Positions 12,801-25,900 of a stretch of 64,000 nt of DNA are shown here, one piece after another; positions within the stretch are counted from its first letter, which is position 1; every line of letters starts with the position of its first letter. The notes beneath the pieces are model-generated. The model saw nothing but the letters and a program-made list of their open reading frames with translations, was not told the origin of the DNA and made no database searches. The translations under genes were made by a program, and so were the position numbers. Origin of the DNA: Aplysia californica (Eukaryota; Mollusca; Gastropoda; Aplysiida; Aplysiidae); contig NW_004797328.1 in assembly GCF_000002075.1 (NCBI RefSeq), positions 1,418,807 through 1,482,806 on the forward strand, given 5' to 3'.

Positions 12801-15800
12801 GTTTTCTTTCATTGGTGTGTACATTTGTTTTGTTATAGAGAAAACTCTCCTTGTCCTTTAAAGAAGCTGAACAAGGGGCAAAAACTTTAGCCTCGATTTT
12901 CTCAAAACAGTATTTTTTGGGGATAGCCCCCTTGTTCTTAAAAGTGACTATTTGACAGACTGGTTATCTCAATACTTTAATTACTTTTCAGAATGGTCAA
13001 GGGAAACCTTGCTGGAAGCTTGGATGATAGACCCCGAGGCATGCTGTGAGAAATGTGGCGTGACCCCACCGTCCAGTCTCTTTAGTGACAAGCCACAGGT
13101 CCAAGAAAACTTGGCCAGCCCCCTCCCCTCCCCTCTCCATTCTGCCCCAACCCCCTTGGATGCTGAGGTAAGAGAGTTTATTTTCAAGAAAGGGGGGGGG
13201 ATTTAGAGAAGCTTTTCCACACAATAATTAGCACTTAATAATAAGGGGAAAAAAAAAGAGATGATGAATACTGAAACAGTTCCGACATGTGAAGGAATTG
13301 GGTCAAAAGCATGATGTATTAGAGAAATTGTCTGTTGAGTAAGTTTAGAAGAAAAAAAATGTTGTACACAAGGCTATTGTAGCAAAAGAGGCTTTGTTTC
13401 TGAGGGTGAGTGGTTATACTCACTCTGGTTTGACAACAGCTATGATTCCAAGTTGATTTGAAATTTTGATGTTTGCCACGTCTTATTTTCAGCTTCTGCC
13501 TGTCATATAAAAAATCTATTTTATAGATTTACTTTTGGAAAGAAAAGGGAGAATTACATTTTGTTGGTTGGACATTATAAAAAAAGTAGTTGCTGATTTG
13601 TCTTTTAGTAGGCTCTCCAGTCAGGACAGATGTTTTTCTTTGTTTATAATTTTTTTTCCTTTGAAGATTACCTTTTTAAAGCTAATATATGTTTTTTAAT
13701 TCTTTTTCTTCAGTGCAATATCTGTGCAAATACATTCCTAATTGCTGAAGAACCTGTCCATATGACTTGCTCACATCGCTTTTGCATGGAATGTTGGGAA
13801 AGGTAAGTCTCTCTTTAGCTGTGAGAAAAAGGGTCGTTCTCCTTTTTGTCTTATTGAAACCACATACAGGGTGACTGCCAGTTGAATAGAATTTCCGAGT
13901 CCAGGGAATGCCCTGTGGATTTGAATTAAATTGCTGAGATCCGCAGGGTCCCCACCAGGTCGAGAAAACAGGAAAAAGTCGGGAATTTTTAGATGGGTCG
14001 GGAGGTCGGGAAAAAGTCGGGAATTTTGTAATGGGTCGGCAAGTCGGGGAAGGATAGGGCCTGTATAATATCAGTAGTGTAGCTATCTAGATAGTATGGT
14101 TGATGAATCATGAAGAGGAAACGTAATTGAACTGCTATGGCGGAAGTGTTTGTGTAACACCGAGGCTCGATCGGGAAAAATCAAGATCTACTTTCGCTTT
14201 CGTTACCACCCAGAAATTTTCTGGTAATAGTCTGATAGATAACGCAACATTTGTAACGTGCAGGTTGTGCATTATGAACGCTGTGTCGCCTTGAAAATAA
14301 ATTAATATAAAAAATTTGTCCTCTGCTGTCACTTGTGGAAAAAAAAAGAAAAGAAAGTTATACAAGCATCTTGTCACGTTCGCCATCGTGACCGGTCAAT
14401 GAACCTGTGAGGTATCGGAGTCCGGAATGTGTTGGGGGGGGGGGGGGTAGGGTTGCTGAAGGCAACGCTAGAGGACAAAACTGAACTTGGAAGCAAATTT
14501 TTAGTATTTACAATTTTGATAACAACTAAAGGAGCTCTCTGCAAAGCGCGCGTTGGTGCAGGCGTGGTGTGGAATCGGGATCCGTCATGCCTTGTTATTG
14601 AATAATAAAGTGTTCGCGTTTCATTGGATGGGGTGACTGTAATTTATATCTAGATCTAGATCTATATATTAGCTTTCTGTTCAAGATTGGCAGATTTTCA
14701 GTGTCACTGCATCTTGCCCTCCCTCAGTTCTTACACCTTTCACACTGAATAGGTCTACTTGAGCCATTCAAGTTATTACTAATATTACTCTACTTTGAGT
14801 TTGAGCAATAGTTTTCGTCTGTCTTCATGTTTATTATATGAATCATGACACCCAGACTGGTCACTGACAGTCGATATTCTGGTTCTAGGTCTTTTTTCAG
14901 GCTCAAAACAGGATTCATTTTTTTATATAGGGCCTATAATTTATATATAGACTAATATGATGAGGGGAAAATATAAATAAGTAAGAACAGGCTGAAGTAC
15001 CCAAGTCACGCAAGATCCCAGTGCCACACTGACATGTTGTTGACTGGATATAATGTACCAACATGTGTGTGTGTGTATTCCCTACATATACATATACATA
15101 TATTTGATATAAATGGAGCATGCGCTGTCATTGTTATGTGACATGCCCCTGGAAAATGGATGAGGCCCCTCCCTTGGAAAATTGAGAAGCTGGGTTGGCA
15201 GTCACCCAGTATTATAATCATCTATTGTTTGAAGACTATACTACTAATGTACATTTGCATTCATTTAAAAACATATTTACTTTTTATCATTGATAGATAG
15301 GCTTTTTGGGGGATCATTCTTGATGCGCAACGGCCTGATTTTTCCCTCAAATTTGGGTCTTGAAAAAAATTTGGAGGTCTTGAAAAAAATTTCCAGGATT
15401 TGGTGGGGGCCCTGGATCCGGGAATGCCACAAGAATATAAGGTTATCTGTAAGGATACATTATTAAGATTGGTTGGTAAGGCAGTCCTATGAGGTAGCTT
15501 AGCATGTTGGCATAGAAATTATTTGAAGTTTGTTGTGTTTTAATCTTCAAGATCATTTGTTAATCTATTCTGTTATCGTTTCATGATAGTCCTACTTTTC
15601 TGTTCTGTTTAAAAAAATGAAATGCTGATTTAGCTTATCATATTTGTGAATATCAAATTTGTATTCTTAAGAGATTGAATGAGAGGACTTGCAGAAATTG
15701 TATTCCTACTGTATCTCAAGTTTTTACAAATAACTTTTTATTGTCTACCTGTGTTCTCAGGTACCTAAATGTGAAAATCCAAGAAGGCGATGCCCACCAC

Positions 15801-18800
15801 ATCACCTGTCCGGCGTACGACTGTTGCATGCTGGTCCCTGTGGACATTATAGAAGGCATCGTGTCTCGTGACATGGCTCTACGTTATCTTCAGTTTGACA
15901 TCAAGGTAACTGACCGGTCACTTTGTGAACAAAGTCTAAGACTTGTGCTCAACGGAAGTAAACCTTACCGTTCTGCTTATGTTTTTTATTGTCTTTTAAC
16001 TTTCACAGAATAGGGTCGATTATGCAATTCATAAGCTGAGGTTGGGGAGCTAGGGGAGGGATAATGGAGATAAAGTTTAAGAATCATTTATTTCTTTGTT
16101 AAAGGCATAAGAGCTAGAAAGTTAGAAACTATGCTTCTACATGTATTTATGGATAAAAAAATGGCCACCACATGAAAAGGTGTTTGCTGTGTTAAGTTTT
16201 CATTCAGAGCTTAGGTTGAATTTGTTCCTCCTTCTGTATGTTCTCGGAAAGTTGGTTTTTTTTTGTGTGTAGCAGCTGAAAAAGTTTCTGTGCCTTTAAA
16301 TCAATTTAATTGCATAAGAAGTTTCAGACTCAAGCTGTTTGAACATGATTTTTATATATTTTTTTTACCTGAAGGGAGTAAGGAGTGGAAAGAGATTTGT
16401 TTTCAGAAGTTGGCATTTTGTAAGGACATTTGTTATCCTGTTTTGCTTACGTTTGCTGACACTTTAGCCAGCGGGTGCTTATGTTGTCCTCAGGCATTTG
16501 TGGACAGTAACCCGGATATGAAGTGGTGTCCGTACCCGGGGTGTGGCCGAGCGGTCAAGCTGCCGGATCTCGACACTGGAGCTGGACACGGCAAGAGAAA
16601 CAAGATCCCTTCGGATACGTCTCGTGGAGTGGACTGTGGTATCGGCCACTATTTCTGCTGGTGAGTGTCCTTTGTGTCGGGACATACCCTGCTACGTTTT
16701 CTATTGTTGTGGAGTTCTATGAAGCAGCCTCCTCAGCCTGTTCTGTTTGTCAGTGTATGATTTGCAACAAGGCACTAAGAGATAATTTTCTTTATTTTGG
16801 GATAAATTGGTATTTGTTGTTGTTATTGATCCAAAAGTTGGTATGGGGAAGGATGATTCACCTAGTTTCACTCTGACTGATAGCTCCGTGCTAGTCGTGA
16901 AAATGTTGTCACTTTGAATATCAGTGAAAACAAATAATGTAATCAGAAGAGCATAGTCTCTTGCCTGATAAAAATTTTGATCATTCTTTTCATTATTTTA
17001 GAAAACTTGTGCAAGTTTGTAAGGAGAAATGGTTCGAATTAGAAAAATCCTGTTTTGAAGAAAGTAAAAAAGTTGGTATTAGGCTCTACCTTGATGAAGG
17101 AAACGAAGAAGGATTGAAGACTTTTAGGTGGAAAAATATCTTGAAAGTATATCTGTACATTTGTTTAGAAAACTCATGATTACCCTGAGCCTTATATTGC
17201 ATTATGTTTGTTTTCCAGGGAATGTCTGGAGGAGTCCCATGAGCCTTGCAGCTGTGATAACTGGATTAAGTGGTCTCAGAAAATCATGGAGATCAAGCCA
17301 GAAACATGTGAGGACAGGATTTTTTTCCCCTTTTATTTTTTTTGCACAGTCATTGGTATAATAATTAAGTCTGAGGAGCTGCGAATGCAGTCTAAATTGT
17401 CCTGGACGGCCACCCATTTTCGAAGAGCTTATTTGTTGTCTTAGACTGTGTCATTATAATGTAAAAAAAAAAAATACACAAAGGAGTAAGTGACAAGTGG
17501 TCATTTGTACAGGGGATTGTCTTTGACAGGTGGCTGTTAGAACAAGTTTGACTGTACCAAAGGTTTTGTATAACAAGATGGTTCGCTCCTCTCTTTGAAC
17601 TAATTAAAAAAGTGTCCTCAAAATCTGGTGGCGCCCTCTTCGGAAAAACGCCCTCTTTGCGAATTGAGTTACCTTACTTGTATTGGAAAAAATGAAAGTG
17701 AAACTAACAAGTTTTTGTATGAATTATAATTACAATTTCGGAATAACGTCTTTTGAAATGGTTACTCTGACAAAAATCCTCTTCAGATGGAAGGGGCGAC
17801 AGATTTCTTTGTTTAATTTGGCTTTAGAACGAGAGGCGAGAGGTCATTAAAATAAAATAAACCCAAAACTCCGCACTGAGTGAACCGGAACAGCTGATGC
17901 ACAAGGGGGTGCTATTCCTATTCTTCTTCTGGAAAAACGAAAGAGAGCTTCAAAACAAAGACTGCAGCGACATCTGAACCTATGCGCGGACTTCCACAGA
18001 CACTTTTTCTCAGAGTGAACTATCTTGTTATGTACTATGTTTGACTGTACCAACCTGTGTTACTACCCTACAAAAAGTCAATTTCTGTGTTGATATTGGT
18101 AAACACACAATGTGAACATTATGACGGACAGGAATGATCCTTCTTTCCAATGATGGACAAGCAAACAATGCAAATGTGTACCAAAATTATATTGTTGTTT
18201 GGGGATTTTTCAGATTATTATTCTCTATGGCCTCTGTGTACTTTTGATAGTGAATTATGATGAGACTCTTGCTGTAAAAGTTTACTGTCCAGCATACCAG
18301 TACATATAAAAAATACGTCACAGGCCTTAGAATTAGAATACTATTGTGGATTTGATGTTTTCTTATGTTGATGTGATCATGCAGTCGTTAATGAATGGAA
18401 AACTATACATACTGCATGGAAAGGTTATATTTCTGTGATCATTTGAAAAGAACAAGTGTTTTGAATTCCATTTATATTTTCAGTGGATGGCACAGAGCAG
18501 GATACAGAACTGGCAGCAAACTGTTTGTGGTTGGTGACAAACTCTAAGCCATGTCCTAGCTGCAAGTCGCCCATTCAGAAAAACGAAGGTTGCAATCACA
18601 TGAAGTGTAGCAAGGTTGGTTGACTTTTATCATTCTTCTTTATTGGAATCATATGGAGGGAGCAACTTGTGTTACAAATAGATATTTAATGCATACATTT
18701 TTTAAAGTAAGCCTTGCTAAAAAAAAATTAGAAGAATGTAAATCTGTGTCCTCCAAATGTTTTAGCTGATAAAAAAAAAAAAAAGACATTTGAGGAGAGT

Positions 18801-19916
18801 TATTTTTAAAAAAAATACCCACTCCACAAAAAAAAAAGAATTTAGAAAAAATTTTTAAATATGAAAAATAGCTTAAATAAATTTGCGTGGTTTTTGTAAT
18901 TTTGGTTTTTCTTGTTCCAGTGTAAATATGACTTCTGCTGGGTGTGCCTGGAGCAATGGAAGCGCCACAACAGCTCAACGGGCGGCTACTTTAAGTGCAA
19001 CCGCTACGAGGTGGTCAAAAAGGTGGAGGAGGAGAGCGCTACTCTTGTCTCTGAGGTGAGTTGACAGAAATGTGTCGCTGGTAGCTCGTGCCACTGAGGT
19101 GAGTTGACAGAAATGTGTCACTTCGCTACCTCAAAATTGCAAAGTTCTATGTACTCAGTGCCGAGTTTTGAGAAATTTGACGTAAAAGATTTTGAATTTC
19201 ACGTCATGCCAAGCTTTTTCGAATGCAATTCTTTGAATATCTTGATAATGACTCTGAATAACCTTTTGCTTTTGATAGAGCAGATAGAACGTCTGGTTTC
19301 TGACCTCATGGTTGAAGTAACTGAAAACGGCCAAAAATGTCAGATAGAACACTGTAATTCTGTGGTAGTGACTTGTAGGTCTTGTCACTGAGGTGAGTTG
19401 ACAGAAATGTGTCACTTGTAGCTGGGAGTTGCATCAGGGATGCCGTTTTTCCGGGGGGGGGGGGTTCCGTTATTTTGGGCATAGTCCGTTCTTATTTTTG
19501 AAATGATATGATGTTGCTTTGTTGCATTTATTACTGCGTCGCTTGCTAAATCTAGTCTAAAAAAAATTTCAGTTATTTTTAAAAAGTCCAGTGGCATCCC
19601 TGTTGTATGTGAGATACTGACATGGCCCAGTTTGAGATTAGTAGAAAAAAAAGAAAGAAGAAAAGCAAAGACTACATCATTCATCCTTTGTGGAAAAAAC
19701 ATTTCTTTCAGTGGTTATAATGCCAGGACATACTGACTGATTTCAAATAACATCCACTGAGTTAGAAAATGAGGCTAGGGATGAGGGATTATATGTCCTG
19801 TCCAACTTGTGAACCTGCGTTTTTCTTGCTTTTTTTTGCCTATAATTTACAGACTTCTGCCTTCTGCCCCCCCCCTCTCTCCCTCTCTCCCTCTCTCCCT
19901 CCCTCTCCCTCCCTCT

Positions 19917-19977
<61 letters not shown>

Positions 19978-22900
19978 CCTCCCTCCCTCTCTAACTCTCC
20001 CTCTCCCCCTCCCTCTCCCTCTCCCTCCTGGAAGAAATTCACTGATCTATACTTCAATAAAACTGACTTGTTTGGGTATGTATGTTTTTTGTTTTGTTAA
20101 TACTGTGATGGTAATGGATCTTCCCTTACACGTTTCATCTTATCTGTCAACAGGCGGAGAACAAGAACAAGAGAATGCAGGAGCTGAACAGATTTGTTCA
20201 CTACTACACCCGTTTCAAGAATCACGAGAACAGTTATAAGGTGAGTCCAGCGTTATTTGTGTCTTGAAATGATGTTTTTGGGCTCTTGTCAGTTTATGGA
20301 CATAAAGAGTTATTGTTATCGTCTTAAATCTTGTTTATTTTTCTTGCTTTTGATGAAAAAATACCCGTTTATCTTGAATAGAAGTTGAAATATTTGTCAT
20401 AAAAAAAGGTTTGTGCTGACTCACGGTGAATTCTGTATTTCGTAATCTCAACCCCTGTCCTGGTTTTTTTTTTCCCTCACAGTTGGAGGAGCCCCTACTA
20501 AAGACGGCCAAAGACAAGATGATGAAACTGGCTGAGGCTGTGACAGAGATAGGTGAGCTGGAGGGCTTAACCCCTACGTGACCTTTATGATGCCGTCAGT
20601 AATTTTTTCTTATGCGGTGAATGAGCCAAGATGCTGCTGTGGCGTACAGCATTCATCATGCTTTGTGAAGCATGTAGACCACAATGACGTATGCCGTTTG
20701 TCAGGGGTTGTATTCTAAAGTATACTGCTTCTATTAGATACATTTAGTAAAACGAATTGCTGATTCGCATTTTGGGAATATTTATTCTGTTGAAAGAAAA
20801 AAATTTTCTTTTAGATATTAGGAAACTGACCGCTAAATCTAGCGCTACTCTGTGTCGTTGGGGATCCAAAACTGTGCCTGGTGCAGCAGGAACTGACCCT
20901 GTGTCACGAATGGGTTAAAGTGACTGTCAGCTGTTATCTTTGTGCTTAGTACGAGATAAGGGACAGGTCACCTGCCATATTGAGTGGCCCTTTCTAAGGC
21001 AAAATTTTTTGCTTGTTTCGCTTATCGAGGTTTACAGGCTTTTTAGCTTGAATTATGTTAGTTTGTTGTTAATCAGAAGTTGTTTACTCGACCATGTTGT
21101 TTTTCTGAATTATTTTGATTGTGTCAGAATCAGGTGCAAGATAACTGATTTGTAGACAAGTGATTTCTGTCCTGCTTCTGGAAGGCTTGGGTTATCTTTT
21201 TTAGATAGGAAATACTGTCTCAGGCATAAGACTGGTATATTCAAGATTTTGGTATTTAGTTTGCTAAGGCACTTAATGTCACAGTGACAAAAAATATTAA
21301 AAGGGGTTCAAAGTATTACAATATGTGGTCTATATTTACCAAATGATTAGAAAAAGGAACATCTATAATAAAACTCACTGGATTACACTTAAGAAGTGTC
21401 CCCACAGGGCTCGATCAAAAGAGTTAATAGATTTTCTGTGTGGCTATCAGCTGGTTCGTGAAAATCACTCAAAACATTTTGAGGAAAGGAGAGAAAAGAT
21501 GGCATTTTAGATAGCATACATGTTTTGCACAATGTGATGCATTTGAAGAGGATTGGGTAAAGAGTTTATTTTTATGAAAATGAAGTGTAACAAGCTTCTC
21601 TTTCTACTTCACTTTCTACTTGGTTTTCAAAATCAGTTTCTGGCTTTAGGTGCCTGTAGTTTTGATGACTCGATATGTTTAAAGAAGAGAAAAACCCTCA
21701 TACAAAACAGAAAGACAAACATTGCTTCTCCCCCATAGAGGTTAAAAAAACCAAACAAACTTTTTTTGAGGACGAGCATAACAAATGGTATTAGAAACAC
21801 ACTATTATTGGTTGCCATGCTGAGAACCAACAACCATCCATTGTGTGTAAAAAGTGAAAGGATCTATAAGTGGTTAGTGGGTGCTGTGGTGGGACTGCTC
21901 CTTGTGTCCAATCAAGCATTTCTCATCCTCTTCTCTCCTGCTACTTTTCTTTGTATTTTACTCTCTTTTAGTAACATCCTTATTCTTCGGCTCAAATATG
22001 GCCTAATTGTGTTGCTAGTGCACCAAAACTCTCTTACTCTTCTTTTTATTATTTCTTTTTTTTTGGGGGGGGGGGGGGGGGGTCCAGTGTCCTGATTTTG
22101 GTGCGAGTATTTGTAGGTTATGTAAAAAAGTATTGACAATGTGCAAATTGTTATGTTTCAAGAAAAAAGAAACAAGAAAGAGAGGAATTGTAAAGTCGGT
22201 GACGATAATGATGATGATGATGGTGGTAACGATGAGCTCCAAAACTGACCATTGTCTTAGAATGACACGAACACGATCGCTCTTTGACAGAAGCAACGGC
22301 TCAGGCGGAGACCAAATTTGTGGAGGAGGCGGTGCAGCAGCTGTTGAAGGCGCGCAGGGTGCTGAAGTGTTCCTACGTCTACGGCTACTACCTCGACGGG
22401 CTGGGGGTCAAGAAGAGCGTCTTTGAGACTATGCAGGTGAGATATAATATATCCTTGTTGTTGTTGTCAGAGTGTTCTTAGGTGTGTTAAATGGAAAAAA
22501 GTACCCTTGACTGATTTTTAGAGAGGTGGTTTTGAATTACGTTCATTTCACTACATTTTGGTACAATATGACAGAATTTGACTAAATTTTACAATTGTTC
22601 TTTTTCTTCTTCCTTGCGTTCCCCTGCTAGATCTCGGGGGTAGTTGACTGCTGGTTCTTTAACCAGCATTGCAACTGATTTTTACGTAGGCGGCCGTTTT
22701 TCCTTCTCAGTAGGGCCCCTTGCCTTCAGGCAGCCACATTCCGATTTTGATGGTACTGTATATTTTTTTATATTGACAAGAGAAGAACATTTTTTTGCCA
22801 CTGTCCGGTTTTTAACTCAGGACCTTTTGAATGAAAGGCGAACCCCTTACCTCTAGACCACGAGAGCCCCTGGCTATTATTTATTATTCTTATTATCACT

Positions 22901-25900
22901 CTAGTAATACCTCTAATCTTTGACACTTATATGACCTATTTGTGTTTACAAGTGCCGCACAACTCTTACTAAAACTAAAACTTTCCTCTCAGTATGTGAT
23001 GTTGTCTGTGAGTGGTTGAGGGGTCCCCTGGTATAGGGTGCTCAAATATATATTGTTCGTGTCTCTCCACCTTCTTTTTTGGGTTTGTTACTCTCTTGTA
23101 ACACCTGTAGTCTTTGACACTTTATATTACCTAACTGTTGGAAGTGCTGTAAAACTCTTCCTAAAACAAAACTAAGCAGTAACACCTCTAATCTTCAGCA
23201 CTTTGTATGCTCCTTCTTTCCTTTTAAAAAACTATCTTCTTTCTCTCTCCTCCTCCTTTTTTTGTGTTTGTTACTCTCCTGTAACACCTCTAATCTTCAG
23301 CGCTTATAATATGACCTTATTGTGTTGCAAGTGCTGTAAAACTTACTAAAACAAAAACTTTATGAAAAGTTAAAACTTTCCTTTCAGTATGTGATATTGT
23401 CCTACTGTTTTCCCTCAGACGGTCTCGCCTCTTAAATAACCTAACAGTGCTGACAGGGTCGTTATACCCATACCATGGGTGTTTGGCGGGTGCTCTGATG
23501 TGGTTTGCTCCTTCTTTTCTATCAAATGTCTATCGTCCTGATCTCTCCTCCTTTTTTATTTTTGTTACTCTCTTGTAAGGCCTGTAATCTTCGTCACTTA
23601 TATGACCTTAATGTGTTGCAAGTGCCGTAAAACTTTTACTGAAGCAAACAAAACAAACAAACAAGAAAACTAGAACTTTCCTTTCAATATGTGATATTGT
23701 CCTAATGTTTTCCCTCCGACGGTTCTGCCTTTTAAATAACCTAACAGTGTTGACAGGGGCGTCATACCTATTCCATTACCATTTCCCTAAGATGGTCCCG
23801 CCTCTTAAATAACTATACCGTGGGTGGTTGGAGGGTGCTCTGGTATGGTTTGCTTCTTCTTTCATATCAAATATGTATCGTCTTTATCTCCCCTCCTTCT
23901 TTTTTGTGTTTGTTACTCTCTTGTGAACTTCCAATCTTCGGCACTTATATGACCTTACTATGTTGCAAGTGATGTAAAACTTTTACTCACCCCCCGGGTC
24001 GGTGCTACTGACTGAAGTGTCTTTACGCCATTCCCAAAGGGGGGACATTAATATGTTCTTATGCTCAGTAGAATTGTAAATTGTAAATGGGCTGATTCAT
24101 CAATATCATTCTCATAACTGTGCCTGAACTGCAACAGGGAACTGCCGCTTTTTCTTTCCTAATCCTTGCTATCGTCATTTTTCCTCTACTTATTTTGTAT
24201 GTTTGTCACACTCTTGTGACCCACTATTTCCGGGATGCCCTGATAGTCAAAACAGACTTTGTGCTGTTGAAGCTAGAGAGGTGAGCAGAGTAAGCCCAAT
24301 TCCCTGTAAGTTGACATCCACCCCTTGGGGTTCATATGACTGTATGCAGTTGTGAGTGCCGTAAAACCTGACACAAAAACCCCCCCACAAAAACCCAACT
24401 CTTACTGAAACTTTAAAATGATATTGTCCTACTGTTGTCCTTCAGACGGAGCTGGAGGAGTGCACAGAGATCCTGTCCCAGATGGTGAACCGGCTGTACC
24501 TCCGCACGCCGCGCAGGAAGATCATGGAGCAGGCCAACGTGGTGCAGCGCAAGAGACTCGAGTTCATCATGGCCATTGCGAAGGGCCTGGTGCCCCCAGA
24601 GACCCCGCCAGCTGCCCGCAAGGCGAAGAAAAGGAGGAAGCTGAGCGGAGAGGCAGAAGACGTAAGTGGGTAGAAATTTGTGAAGCGTGGTGCTGACTAA
24701 ATGAGTTGCTTCTGGCAAAAAAGTTGAATTTGAAGATTTTTTAACCGATGCCATTTTGTTAAGTTTAACATGTCTTTTACTACTTCATACTCTGCCATTT
24801 CTTTAGTGGGTGGTTGGCGGCTGCTCTGGTGTGTTTTGCTTCTTCTTTCTTATCAAGCATCTATTGTCTTTGTCTCTCCTTTTTTTTTGTGTATGTTTCT
24901 CTCTTGTAACGCATAATCTATTCTTCGGCACTTATATGACCTTATTGTGTTGCAAATGCCGTAAAACTCTTACTAAAATGAAGAAAAAAATTTTTTTCTT
25001 TTAATCCAGGAGGATTTGCATCGTGCAATTGTTGCTTCCATCCAAGAGGTGGACCCTTCCAATCCGTGGATCAAAGATGCTTCGGGTCGACATACCAATG
25101 TGGCAGCATTACTGGAGTGGCCGTCGGATGAGAGCGAAGAGAGTGAGGCCGAGGGTTCTGTCACTAGAGAACTTGGTGAGCTGTGTGGAAGTAGAAGTCT
25201 TGAGGTTTTTCTGCTTTTGTTTTCTTTGTTTCTTAACTAGTATTATTTCCTAGCTTCGTTGTAGCATGGAGTAGGTGGATAGAAAAGGGAAACATTAAGT
25301 CATGAGAGTTTGATGGGAATAAGAAACGTTTTGAAGGGCTTGTTGTTACTTTGATTAACTCACTCAATCCCCTGAGTTTTTCCCGAAATTGTACCCAGAT
25401 ACCGGTCATTTTGGCTTTTATGTAAGGGCCTACTAATAACTAAAACAGGGCCCTGAGAATCCCGGGGACCCCCGGAATTACCTGGGAAATTGCAGAGACC
25501 AGGGAATGCCCCGGAAATTTGAGAAAATCTGTAAATTGCCTCTGGAAAGCCCGACGAAAATACATAAAATTCTCGAATATTTGATAACCAAATCCGATAA
25601 CGTCCTTAAATTCATTTTGCAGGCCGCAATTGCGATATTTATTCAGCTTTTCCCGGTCTGAGAGTACGTTTCACACGAACATGCGGCTCTGGCGGCAGGC
25701 AGAAGTGTTTGTGTGACACACAGCGTCACTTTTCGCCTGATTCTGTTACTTTTAGTTAGCGTGACTCAGCAGCCCGCCGGAGCTCCCCGGCTCGAGGTCA
25801 CGGGGTTAATGAGCCCTGAAGCGACTCTGCCGGTGTCGGTCAGGAAGTTCGCGTTTTTGACTATGTTTAAAACGATATAACTTCTTCCCCATCCCACACA

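Noticed and set aside
19743-20239. Open frames of 104 and 156 codons around the CT repeat
   Set aside because: Microsatellite translation; the only real coding part is exon 14 (20154-20240).
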